A stretch of DNA of 64,000 bases from Amulumruptor sp947039275 (GTDB taxonomy: Bacteria; Bacteroidota; Bacteroidia; Bacteroidales; Muribaculaceae), in contig CAMQYL010000011.1 of the NCBI GenBank assembly GCA_947039275.1, positions 1-64,000 on the forward strand. Reading direction: 5' to 3'. Under the pieces are notes generated by a model. That model saw only the letters and a program-made list of their open reading frames with translations, had not been told where the DNA came from and searched no databases. This document shows, in pieces, positions 1-7,647 of the stretch (its first letter is position 1; each line of letters begins with the position of its first letter). A program made the translations under genes and the position numbers.

Positions 1-54
1 AATCTTATAAATCTTATAAATCTTATAAATCTTATAAATCTTATAAATCTTATA
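1..54. repeat. Tandem repeat, six copies of a 9-bp unit
   Basis: The unit AATCTTATA is repeated six times without a mismatch and then breaks into AGGCTTATATG. It starts at the window edge, so more copies may lie to the left. It is non-coding and sits beyond the tonB terminator. Copy number of such short AT-rich arrays often varies between strains. I see no function in it. Confidence 0.9.
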
Positions 55-119
55 AGGCTTATATGTTAAGTCCACTAACCACAAATTTAGTGTTATTTTC
101 TCAAACAAGCAACAATAAA

Positions 120-149
120 GAAGCCCCGAACTTTGATGTTCGGGGCTTC
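120..149 (-). terminator. Terminator of the exbB-exbD-exbD-tonB operon
   Basis: GAAGCCCCGAAC and its exact reverse complement form 12-bp arms around a 6-nt loop. Read on the minus strand, the stem is followed by TTTATTGTTG. It lies about 50 bp after the tonB stop codon, where the operon should end. Confidence 0.85.
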
Positions 150-198
150 AACTATTGGTTTCTGTATTGTCAGATCAGGTTGTGTATCAAGTTCTGGA

Positions 199-1053
199 TT
201 ATACACCCTGGAGCTTGAAGTTGATAGGCAGGGTATACCATACGTTCACTGCGTGGCCGTTCATCTTACCGGGGGTGAACTTCGGCAGAGACTTCACAAC
301 GCGGACTGCCTCTTTGTCGAGGTCAGGATCCTTTGAACGTACCACCTTAACCTGTCCGATAGAACCGGTCTTGGTCACGACGAACTGTACTACCACACGA
401 CCCTGGATGTTGTTTTCCTGAGCCATAGCCGGGTAGCGGATGTGCTCTGCTACATATTTGAGCAGGGCAGCTTCGCCGCCGGGGAATACAGGATTCTGTT
501 CTACTACGTCAAATACCTTGTTGTCATCAACGGGTTCTTTCTTTTCTTCGACAACAACCTCGTCTTTGTGTTCGCGGACAACGTTGAGGTCGTCAGTACC
601 CTTGTCAAAGTCGCTGGCGCCCACGGCTGTGGTGCTTTCCTTCATTTCGTCCTGACTCTTGATTTCCTCCTTCACCTCAGCGTCGGCGGTAATCTTGAGC
701 TCGGTGGCCTTCATGGTGTTGAGCACTTCTTCGGGGAGCACTTCGGGTTTCTGCTCCTCTACACGCTGCTGCTCCTCTTCCTGGGGTTCTTCTTCCTGAG
801 CCTCTTCGGTCGCCATTTCGACCATTGCCTGCTCAGTCTGGTCCTCGGGACGGGCTGCGGCTTTCTCAATCACTGTGTTGACCAGCATGGCGAGAAGTGC
901 CACTGCGGCTATGACTATGATGATAACAAGCATTGCACGGTTGTGGCGCGCGTCGCTCTTGGCACGCATCTCATATGCACCATACTCTTTGTTTTTACCT
1001 TCAAAGATTAGGTCGCGCCACTCTTTTGATGAAAGATCTACATCTTTTGACAT
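199..1053 (-). CDS. tonB: Energy transducer TonB
   Basis: TonB carries proton-motive energy from the ExbB/ExbD motor across the periplasm to outer-membrane TonB-dependent receptors. The 284-residue protein has a cytoplasmic N-terminus of about 38 residues, one membrane helix (about 41-62), and a Glu/Pro-rich periplasmic linker (about 65-190). The C-terminal domain is typical TonB_C: IRYPAMAQENNIQGRVVVQF, then the PDLDKEAVRVVKSLPKFTPG segment. It is the last gene of exbB-exbD-exbD-tonB, 51 bp after the second exbD. The cytoplasmic tail before the helix is longer than in proteobacterial TonB, which is common in Bacteroidota. The receptor at 4529-6811 is a plausible client, although TonB normally serves many. 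Confidence 0.95.
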   Translation of the reverse strand: MSKDVDLSSKEWRDLIFEGKNKEYGAYEMRAKSDARHNRAMLVIIIVIAAVALLAMLVNTVIEKAAARPEDQTEQAMVEMATEEAQEEEPQEEEQQRVEEQKPEVLPEEVLNTMKATELKITADAEVKEEIKSQDEMKESTTAVGASDFDKGTDDLNVVREHKDEVVVEEKKEPVDDNKVFDVVEQNPVFPGGEAALLKYVAEHIRYPAMAQENNIQGRVVVQFVVTKTGSIGQVKVVRSKDPDLDKEAVRVVKSLPKFTPGKMNGHAVNVWYTLPINFKLQGV

Positions 1054-1104
1054 ATTGCTTAGTGTGTCTTTTGTCGGGTTAATATATATCAGTCATCAAT
1101 GTGC

Positions 1105-1854
1105 TTAGTTCTTACCTTTGGTAGCAATGTAATCGAGTATCATTGCAGAATCCACGGCATTGATGTTGTCAATCTGATAACGTGATATCTGATTGATCTG
1201 CATCTCGTCAAGAGCTCCGATAAGGCTCTCCCATGATGCCTCGGGTGTAGCCTTTATGATGACTACGGGGCGTGTCAGGAGTGAGTCATTACGGATTTCC
1301 TTGGCTTTAGCCTGATAGATTGAGTCGTTGATGTCCTTGTTGGACGAGAACTTGCGGTCACGCCAGTCCTGCTTGAGGACATCGATTTTCTCGAGTACTT
1401 GCTTGTTACGTTCGTGCAAGATGCGGCGGATACCGCGCTGGGTCGCACCATCGTTTCCTAAGAAAGCTTCGCGCTGGAGCTTGTTGTTGTCAAGCTTGCC
1501 GTCGTGATTTTCATCAGCGACATCGGGTTTGCCTTCGTAGTAATAGACGATGTTGAGGGGACGTCCGTCCTCGCCGTGGCGTATATTGCCTTCGGCATCG
1601 CGCTCGGTGGCGAGGATAAGTGTAATCGCTTCTGATTCTTTAGCCTGTGACATCTGAGTGTCCTCGACCTTCTCGTTGGTGGGGAGAGAGATTTTGAGGG
1701 TCTGGGACTTAATCATGGTGGTACAGAGCATAAAGAACGTAATCAGAAGCATGTTCATATCCACCATAGGAGTGAAGTCCACGTGGATAGACATCTTCTT
1801 TTGGGCTCCTTTTTTCTTTTTGCCGCCCTTGTCTGATTGTTCTATCTGTGCCAT
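1105..1854 (-). CDS. exbD: ExbD/TolR-family biopolymer transport protein (second copy)
   Basis: ExbD-type subunit of the TonB motor, anchored in the inner membrane and thought to couple proton flow through ExbB to TonB. A Lys-rich cytoplasmic N-terminus precedes the signature VDFTPMVDMNMLLITFFML, with Asp32 at the position of the essential membrane aspartate. The periplasmic domain has about 190 residues. At 249 residues it is clearly longer than the roughly 140 of E. coli ExbD, and the extra length includes a charged Asn/Lys/Glu-rich middle section. It starts 5 bp after the first exbD. The two ExbD proteins differ strongly in their periplasmic parts, so they may form a heteromeric stator (inference). 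Confidence 0.93.
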   Translation of the reverse strand: MAQIEQSDKGGKKKKGAQKKMSIHVDFTPMVDMNMLLITFFMLCTTMIKSQTLKISLPTNEKVEDTQMSQAKESEAITLILATERDAEGNIRHGEDGRPLNIVYYYEGKPDVADENHDGKLDNNKLQREAFLGNDGATQRGIRRILHERNKQVLEKIDVLKQDWRDRKFSSNKDINDSIYQAKAKEIRNDSLLTRPVVIIKATPEASWESLIGALDEMQINQISRYQIDNINAVDSAMILDYIATKGKN

Positions 1855-1859
1855 AATGA

Positions 1860-2579
1860 TTAATCTTGCTCAGTTTTAAGAGCCGTCATCAGTGCGAAAC
1901 GGTTCATTTTCAGTGACTGGAGGTTGTCGAGCACATGGTGCACGGTCTCATAGGGAGTGCCCTTGTCGGCTTTGACAGCGATGCCTTCGCCTTTCTTCAT
2001 GGCGTTGGCGATGTTTTCATTGCCGCTGTTACGGATGGCGCGCATCCATATCTGGAATTCGTTGGGCTTTGACATGTCCTTGTTGTCATCGATAGGTATA
2101 CCTACGCGGGGATTGGTCATGTCACCTATGATTTTGTCCTGTTCGGTCTGTGATTTGCTCAAGAACTCGTGGAGGTAGCTGAAAGGCACTCCGAACATGT
2201 TGATTTTGGAGAATGCCAGCACATCTGCCTCGGTGAGCTCTACTTTCTTGGAGGGGTGAAGTTTGTTGTACTCGTTCACTGCCTCGCGGATGATTGATTT
2301 GCGCATTTCCTCGGTGCCCCATTCCTGAGGGTTGTTGGCAAGGTCAGCCTCGCCGGCTACCGAGATAAATACTTTTCCTTCGGGGCTGACGAGGATGGAT
2401 GCCAGGTTGGCGGTAGGCACCTTCTCCTCTGACACTGACGACGGGGTCATCACTGTCACGGGCTCCTTCTGAAGGAAGGTAGAAGTCAACATGAAGAAAG
2501 TAAGCAAAAGAACAGTCACGTCACTCATCGCGGTCATGTCGATGAGAGTGCTCTTCCTTTTAATTTTTACTTTTCCCAT
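1860..2579 (-). CDS. exbD: ExbD/TolR-family biopolymer transport protein (first copy)
   Basis: A second ExbD-type subunit of the same operon. A short basic N-terminus is followed by IDMTAMSDVTVLLLTFFML, with Asp20 at the family's conserved membrane aspartate, and then a periplasmic domain of about 200 residues. The end of the protein (GTPYETVHHVLDNLQSLKMNRFALMT) resembles the usual ExbD C-terminal fold, whose strand-helix unit binds TonB. It is the second gene after exbB, 70 bp downstream of it, and is nearly fused to the next exbD. Two consecutive exbD genes are usual in Bacteroidota. How the roles are divided cannot be read from sequence. Confidence 0.93.
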   Translation of the reverse strand: MGKVKIKRKSTLIDMTAMSDVTVLLLTFFMLTSTFLQKEPVTVMTPSSVSEEKVPTANLASILVSPEGKVFISVAGEADLANNPQEWGTEEMRKSIIREAVNEYNKLHPSKKVELTEADVLAFSKINMFGVPFSYLHEFLSKSQTEQDKIIGDMTNPRVGIPIDDNKDMSKPNEFQIWMRAIRNSGNENIANAMKKGEGIAVKADKGTPYETVHHVLDNLQSLKMNRFALMTALKTEQD

Positions 2580-2649
2580 ATTACTTTGAGTTGCTGATTT
2601 TTAGGAGATTATCGTTTGTTGAAAAAATCTTTGGCTTAAAGCAACGGGA

Positions 2650-3459
2650 TTAGTGTGTAGCTGCAAATGTCTGCACGATTGAGAAGCCGATCTCGTCGAT
2701 AGCGTAGGTCAGGTTGTCAATCTTGTTGGTGTAGAAGTTGTAAGAGATTACAGCGAATGCACCGGTGGCGATACCGAAGGCGGTGTTGATAAGGGCCTCA
2801 GAGATACCGGTTGACAGCTCGGTGGAGTCAGGAGCACCAGAAGCAGCGAGTGCCTGGAATGACTTGATCATACCGATCACAGTACCGAGAAGACCGACGA
2901 GAGTACCGAGGGTGGTCATGGTTGCCACGATGGGGAGATTCTGCTGGAGAGCGGGCATCTCAAGTGCGGTAGCTTCCTCAACTTCCTTCTGGAGGGTAGC
3001 GATTTTCTGCTCCTTAGAGAGGACTGTGTTCTCGTCCATTTCCTTGTAGCGGATAAGGGCTGACTTAACGACAGCGGCTACAGAGCCTTTCTGCTTGTCG
3101 CAGAGTGCCATAGCACCGTTGATGTCTTTCTTAGCGAGACAAGTTTTGATAGCAGCGACAAACTTTGTGATGTTGCCTTTGCCCTTGGCGCTTGAGAGTG
3201 AAATCCAGCGCTCTACAGAGAGAACGATAACGGTGAGGAAGAGGGTCTGGAGGATAGGCACGATTACACCGCCTTTGTAGATAGTACCCCAGATGTCGAT
3301 GGGATGACCTTCCTCGAAGTGCATGTCATGTCCGAACCAGAAGATGAAGAGGAGAACGCAGACGATGAAACAAGCAACAATCACCAAGAAGGCGTTGCGG
3401 ATACCGCGTACGTTGCTGACTTTCTCAGTCGTAGGTTTAGAGGGCTTTTGAGCTTCCAT
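2650..3459 (-). CDS. exbB: MotA/TolQ/ExbB proton channel family protein
   Basis: Inner-membrane proton-channel subunit that drives TonB together with ExbD. Four hydrophobic segments are visible: about 24-45, 63-85, 175-203 and 220-244. The family normally has three, and the extra N-terminal helix is common in Bacteroidota. The helix-rich cytoplasmic part (about 86-170) is typical. The segment MTTLGTLVGLLGTVIGMIKSF contains the conserved small-residue TM motif, and GISEALINTAFGIATGAFAV is the last TM hairpin. It is the first gene of the operon, with a good promoter about 200 bp upstream. Confidence 0.95.
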   Translation of the reverse strand: MEAQKPSKPTTEKVSNVRGIRNAFLVIVACFIVCVLLFIFWFGHDMHFEEGHPIDIWGTIYKGGVIVPILQTLFLTVIVLSVERWISLSSAKGKGNITKFVAAIKTCLAKKDINGAMALCDKQKGSVAAVVKSALIRYKEMDENTVLSKEQKIATLQKEVEEATALEMPALQQNLPIVATMTTLGTLVGLLGTVIGMIKSFQALAASGAPDSTELSTGISEALINTAFGIATGAFAVISYNFYTNKIDNLTYAIDEIGFSIVQTFAATH

Positions 3460-3657
3460 AGTTTTTAAATAAATACTGAAATAAAGAATTTAAGATGTTG
3501 TTGTTATTGGTTTACAAATTTGTTAAGTCGGCAGTTCATAGCCTCCTTGGCAGGAGAGTGGAGTGTTAACATTAGTCCGCAAGTATCCTCAATTGATGAT
3601 GACAGCGATGTATGGACGCTTTAGGTTAGATGCAGCATGGTATATTGAACACTATTG

Positions 3658-3688
3658 CAAATTTAGTGCATTTTTATCATCTCGCAAA
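3658..3688 (-). promoter_or_regulatory. Promoter of the exbB-tonB operon
   Basis: On the minus strand a TTTG box (3688-3685) is followed by a 19-nt spacer and TAAATTTG (3665-3658). This is a full match to the Bacteroidota primary-sigma pattern (-33 TTTG, -7 TAnnTTTG). Transcription should start near 3651, giving a long untranslated leader. Confidence 0.75.
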
Positions 3689-3833
3689 AAAAACACTGTC
3701 ATTTTTAATCATTTTAGATGCTGTGATGTACTTTTCACTAAAAATCAGGGAGAACTGATGAAATTGCATGAATATGAGTGATGTCGGATACTGTCAAGTT
3801 ATGGTTTCAAATCGCACGGACGTAGGAATGCGA

Positions 3834-3886
3834 CGTGCCGCGTCATCGTATTGAGCGATACATTTCGCCTTTGATGACGCGGCACG
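3834..3886. repeat. Inverted repeat, 14-bp perfect arms
   Basis: CGTGCCGCGTCATC (3834-3847) pairs exactly with GATGACGCGGCACG (3873-3886) around a 25-nt loop. The loop contains a smaller GTAT...ATAC dyad. The flanks GTAGGAATG and CATCCATAC extend the symmetry imperfectly. It lies just after the lipoprotein gene and has no T-run, so it is more like a REP-type palindrome than a simple terminator. Confidence 0.75.
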
Positions 3887-3928
3887 CCACATCCATACTT
3901 ATGAAAACATCAGAAGTAGTGGAAGGTG

Positions 3929-4471
3929 TCAGGGTTGCAAGCTGGATGCGCGTACTATGAAGGTCTTGTTTACGGGAGCCTTGACTGCGCATCTGTATTG
4001 TACTTTGAGTGTGGCTCCAGCCCCTACTTTTCCGCTGCCTGTGAAGTCGGTAACGGTTACCATCTCTGAAGCGGGACGACCTCCAGCCATTGCGTTGACC
4101 TGCCCGGCTGCGAAAGTGAAGTTGTCGCCATTATATACTGCCTGGATGTCGGGGAATGACACAACCATTGCCGGCATGTTGTCGTATCCGGGAATCTTAT
4201 AGTTATTGCATGTTATCGTCAGAGTGCTCTGTGCGAGATTGAAGCTGACAGTGTAGGTGATGTCTGTGGTCTGTGTGCCGTTGCTGTTCTCAAATTCACC
4301 TTGGGTCTCATTGATAGTAGTGGCGCCTTTATATGTGACGGATTGCTCATAAGCTGGGTTGACAGCAGGGGCAGAGGGTTCGTCATCATCATTGCCGCAT
4401 GATGTCAGCGACAGTGATGCCATGCCGATACATACGGCAGCGAGGAGTGAGTGTAGTCGGGAGATTGTCAT
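3929..4471 (-). CDS. Small lipoprotein of unknown function
   Basis: I do not recognise the family. The 180-residue protein starts with a lipoprotein signal peptide ending LSLTSC, with Cys25 as the lipid site. CGNDDDE follows, and an acidic run right after the cysteine resembles the Bacteroidota signal for export to the cell surface. The rest is Thr/Asn-rich and predicted to be all-beta. It lies after the TonB-dependent receptor on the same strand. A separate TAATTTTG -7 box sits upstream (4508-4501), so it can probably be transcribed on its own. A role as a surface partner of the receptor is conceivable but unproven. Confidence 0.8.
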   Translation of the reverse strand: MTISRLHSLLAAVCIGMASLSLTSCGNDDDEPSAPAVNPAYEQSVTYKGATTINETQGEFENSNGTQTTDITYTVSFNLAQSTLTITCNNYKIPGYDNMPAMVVSFPDIQAVYNGDNFTFAAGQVNAMAGGRPASEMVTVTDFTGSGKVGAGATLKVQYRCAVKAPVNKTFIVRASSLQP

Positions 4472-4500
4472 GTTTACGTCGTAATTTGGTTAAGTGGCTG

Positions 4501-4508
4501 CAAAATTA
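4501..4508 (-). promoter_or_regulatory. -7 element upstream of the small lipoprotein
   Basis: TAATTTTG on the minus strand is a perfect TAnnTTTG box 30 bp before the start codon. The -33 position is poor (TTA/TAG), so this may be a weak or regulated promoter. Confidence 0.5.
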
Positions 4509-4528
4509 CGCATTTTTCTGCGACTTGC

Positions 4529-6811
4529 CTAATCTATGGTCAACCGCAGAGTGATGCCGCCACGTATTCCTTGTCCTTTCTGCACGAAACGATGCCCGAT
4601 GCTGACGAAACTGAATACATCGTAGCTTGTGTCGGTCAGGTTTGTGCACCATGCTTCTGCCTCCCATCCCGCTGCTCCTCGCAATATGACAGATGCCCCG
4701 GGGATGAAATAGAACGGCTGACGGTATTCGTTGGCATCATCCCAGAAGATTTCTCCTATCCCACGCGTATTGATGTTGCATTCCAGAGACTTGAGTGCTC
4801 TCTGATGCAGAGGCTGCTGGTAGCGGAGATTGGTCCACAATGTGTTATGCGGTGCGTAAGGTACATGGTTGCCTTTGAAATCTGCTATGCCGTTGTCAAA
4901 TTCCCTGAATCGTGCATCGGTCATTCCATAAGCGATGTCCCAGCGCCATCGGTCGCTGATGCGCCACGACAAGCTCGCTTCAAAGCCGATGCTGCGGGTA
5001 TGGCCAGCGTTGGTCATCATGCGTCCGGTGGTGTTGCCGTTGGGGAACACCGTCAGTTGCTGGTCATAGCAGTCGATCCAGAAGGCGGCTATGTCTGCAT
5101 TTATCCGGGCGTCGGGGATGTTGAGATGTGCGCCGATTTCGTAGTTCCAGCTCCATTCGGGCTTATAACTGATGATTTCCTCCACTTGATATAGTTCGGC
5201 TATACCTACGAGCGACATGAGTTTCTGCTGCAATACGTCGCTGAACATCTGTGTGTTGAAGCCGCCTGATTTGTATCCTTTGGCTACATTGGCATACAGA
5301 TTGCCGAGTCCGGATGGCAAACGGTATGTGAGTGTGAATTTAGGCAATAGCTGGGTGAATGACTGCGACAGGTGACCGCGCTCGGATATGTTGACTGCGC
5401 ATTTGTCAAACACTGATGGCTGGTGGGGATTTGACAGGTCATATATGGTGTAGGAGGTGCGGCAACTGTTGTCGTATGTGATGCCTGGATGTTCGTAGTC
5501 CAGTCTCAGACCGGCTGTGATAGTCCAATTGCCGATATTGAGCGTGCTTTGGTGGTACAAAGCTACGCCACGCATCGGGGTGTCAAACCGGCATGAGAGA
5601 GGAAATGTGCGTTCGTCCCATATCATTGGATAGGAGGGAAAATATTTGTTGGCATTGGCTTCTATCAGATTGGCTATCCCATCGTCAAGAAATGTGACAG
5701 GTGCATCAGTATGAGATGATCGATAGAATCCAAATAGACCTCCAAGCCATTGGTAGGTATTGTCAGCTACGTTGCCACGCGCTATGATGTCTTGAGTTAC
5801 CACCCACTCATGGCGACGTTGTGACAGCGTGAAATAGGAGTCGGGTAAAAAATCGTTGTCAAGCGTCAGGTCATCTTTGAGATATTGGAAACTCGATATG
5901 CCGGTGATGCTGACATGCTCCGACGGCAACCAGTTGATGGTTAGACCGTCAGTCAGAGCAAACCTATGGTAGTAGCATGAGTCATTGTAGCTTATACGTC
6001 CGGTTTCCACGAATTCATACGGATATCCGTTCTGCTCGTTGAGTTGCAGTGCTGCTGTGTTTTCAAGAGTGAAATTGCTGCGAGGATCCCATACGGTTTT
6101 CCATCGCAAGGTGCCGGCATTTTCTGACCCTATGCGAGAGTTGTTATAAGCATTGCGGTGGTCGCCGGTGGTATGTGTATACAGGGCGTTGAGGCTCATG
6201 CCGAGTTGTGGAGACAACATCGTATAATATCCTGCCGAAAGTTTGGTCTGGAACGGAGCGGCAAAGGATGCAGACAGTTTCCATCCCTGGAAGTGCTTGG
6301 GCGACAAAGTGTAGATGTTGACTACCCCAGCCATCGTATTGCGCCCATACATGGTGCTTTGAGGACCTCGGAGCACTTCGATTTTTTCTATGTCGGGGAG
6401 GTCAAAATCATAGTTGTCTTTGTTGAGAAACGCGACATTGTCCACGTTAAGACCTACCGCTGGCTGGTCTATGCGCGCTCCGAGTCCTCTGACGTAGATG
6501 GATGATGTGACCCTGGAGCCATAATCGGGGACATAGAAGTTGGGTACTACCTTCGAAGCCCCTTTGACAGTGGCGATGTTGAGCCTGTCTATTTCTGTCA
6601 CCCCGATGGTTGTTGAAGCCATGGGCGCAGAACGTAGATTTGTCCCGCTTTTAAGAGCCGTCACGTCTATTTCGTGGAGGTCCACGGCAAGAGTGTCAGG
6701 TAAGGAACCCGACGGCATGGCAAAAGCACCTGCACATGAAGTGCTCAGCGCAAATAGCATGGCTGTGGTTGCATGGCGGATAGCGTTGGCGAAATTATGT
6801 AACATTGTCAT
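4529..6811 (-). CDS. TonB-dependent outer-membrane receptor
   Basis: A 22-strand-barrel type receptor for active import of a scarce ligand. It has a signal peptide (about 1-31), a TonB-box-like segment (DLHEIDVTAL, about 44-53), a plug domain (about 55-170; LRGPQSTMYGRNTMAGVVNI is the conserved plug core) and a barrel to the C-terminus. At 760 residues it lacks the N-terminal carboxypeptidase-like domain and SusD partner of glycan-import SusC proteins. It therefore looks like a siderophore, metal or vitamin receptor; the ligand is unknown. Its start overlaps the stop of the upstream glycosyltransferase by 4 bp (ATGA), which implies translational coupling to the exopolysaccharide operon. Confidence 0.92.
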   Translation of the reverse strand: MTMLHNFANAIRHATTAMLFALSTSCAGAFAMPSGSLPDTLAVDLHEIDVTALKSGTNLRSAPMASTTIGVTEIDRLNIATVKGASKVVPNFYVPDYGSRVTSSIYVRGLGARIDQPAVGLNVDNVAFLNKDNYDFDLPDIEKIEVLRGPQSTMYGRNTMAGVVNIYTLSPKHFQGWKLSASFAAPFQTKLSAGYYTMLSPQLGMSLNALYTHTTGDHRNAYNNSRIGSENAGTLRWKTVWDPRSNFTLENTAALQLNEQNGYPYEFVETGRISYNDSCYYHRFALTDGLTINWLPSEHVSITGISSFQYLKDDLTLDNDFLPDSYFTLSQRRHEWVVTQDIIARGNVADNTYQWLGGLFGFYRSSHTDAPVTFLDDGIANLIEANANKYFPSYPMIWDERTFPLSCRFDTPMRGVALYHQSTLNIGNWTITAGLRLDYEHPGITYDNSCRTSYTIYDLSNPHQPSVFDKCAVNISERGHLSQSFTQLLPKFTLTYRLPSGLGNLYANVAKGYKSGGFNTQMFSDVLQQKLMSLVGIAELYQVEEIISYKPEWSWNYEIGAHLNIPDARINADIAAFWIDCYDQQLTVFPNGNTTGRMMTNAGHTRSIGFEASLSWRISDRWRWDIAYGMTDARFREFDNGIADFKGNHVPYAPHNTLWTNLRYQQPLHQRALKSLECNINTRGIGEIFWDDANEYRQPFYFIPGASVILRGAAGWEAEAWCTNLTDTSYDVFSFVSIGHRFVQKGQGIRGGITLRLTID

Positions 6812-7593
6812 AGTCTGGCAAACGGTTTCAGATGCATGATCTTGTGGATCAGCTGGATAGTGTCAGCCAAAATGCATGTGGGCATACGATGACGTAAATA
6901 TGTGAGCTGATGCTCCCACAGCCCGTGTAGATGTGACAGTATGGAGCGGTCAGATGTGCCGCCGGTGCGCATTGTCACAACTGTGCGGTCAAGACGTCGG
7001 GTAAGTATATGTCCTTTGTAGAGGCATCGCACGAAGAACTCAAAATCACCAGCGATGCGGTATCTGCTGTCATATGTGCCAAACTGACTATAGACTTCTT
7101 TGCGGCAATAGAATGACGGATGGGGAGGCTGCATGCCGAGAAGCATTTTCCATGGGCGGAAACCCTTGGAAGGGTAGTGTCGCACTATGCGGTGTTCTGC
7201 TCCTGGACGCACATAGTTGACATCTGCATATACAGCTTTGAGCGAGGGGGCGATAGCGAAGGCATCCGCTATTACTGTCAGCTCATCAGCCGAGGTGAAA
7301 TAATCATCGCTATTGAGGACGCCGATGATGTCGCCAGTGGCGGCTTTGATGCCTTTGTTCATGGCATCGTATATGCCATGGTCGTGACCTGTTATCACTT
7401 TCAGGCTGTAGCCTCTTGACTCATACATCGGACGATAAGAATTTACAATATCCACTGTAGAATCTGAGGAATTACCGTCGACAACGATATGCTCAACCAT
7501 GCCGTATGTCTGCATTAAAACGCTTTGCAGCGCCGACGTTATTACGGCGGCGCTGTCAAGAGTTGCTGTTATGACCGAGATTTTAATCGGCAT
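6808..7593 (-). CDS. Glycosyltransferase family 2
   Basis: Transfers a sugar from a nucleotide-sugar donor to a growing, probably lipid-linked glycan at the cytoplasmic membrane face. The GT-A fold begins immediately (ISVITATLDSA). VDGNSSDST follows, then the GHDHGIYDAMNKGI block seen in colanic-acid WcaA/WcaE-like enzymes, and the metal-binding NSDDYF motif near residue 97. Length (261 residues) is normal. No membrane helix is obvious. It follows the wzc-like gene by 54 bp and is coupled to the receptor gene behind it. The sugar specificity cannot be read from the sequence. Confidence 0.9.
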   Translation of the reverse strand: MPIKISVITATLDSAAVITSALQSVLMQTYGMVEHIVVDGNSSDSTVDIVNSYRPMYESRGYSLKVITGHDHGIYDAMNKGIKAATGDIIGVLNSDDYFTSADELTVIADAFAIAPSLKAVYADVNYVRPGAEHRIVRHYPSKGFRPWKMLLGMQPPHPSFYCRKEVYSQFGTYDSRYRIAGDFEFFVRCLYKGHILTRRLDRTVVTMRTGGTSDRSILSHLHGLWEHQLTYLRHRMPTCILADTIQLIHKIMHLKPFARL

Positions 7594-7647
7594 GGATGTC
7601 AGGTGGTGATATGTATTCTCGCAAACATCTGTTCATGAGGGTCTGTA

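Larger units (their letters stand above)
3460..3928. other. Intergenic region holding the exbB promoter and a palindrome
   Basis: There is no convincing gene in these 469 bp. They contain the exbB promoter (3658-3688), a long leader of about 190 nt before exbB, and the inverted repeat at 3834-3886. A 72-codon plus-strand ORF here runs through the promoter and lacks coding character. Confidence 0.7.

Noticed and set aside
442..1011. 189-codon plus-strand ORF opposite tonB
   Set aside because: It is antisense to tonB, rich in Phe/Leu/His from the Glu/Lys codons opposite, and has no family resemblance or promoter.
3563..3781. 72-codon plus-strand ORF before exbB
   Set aside because: It covers the exbB promoter and has no protein-like composition or homology I can see.
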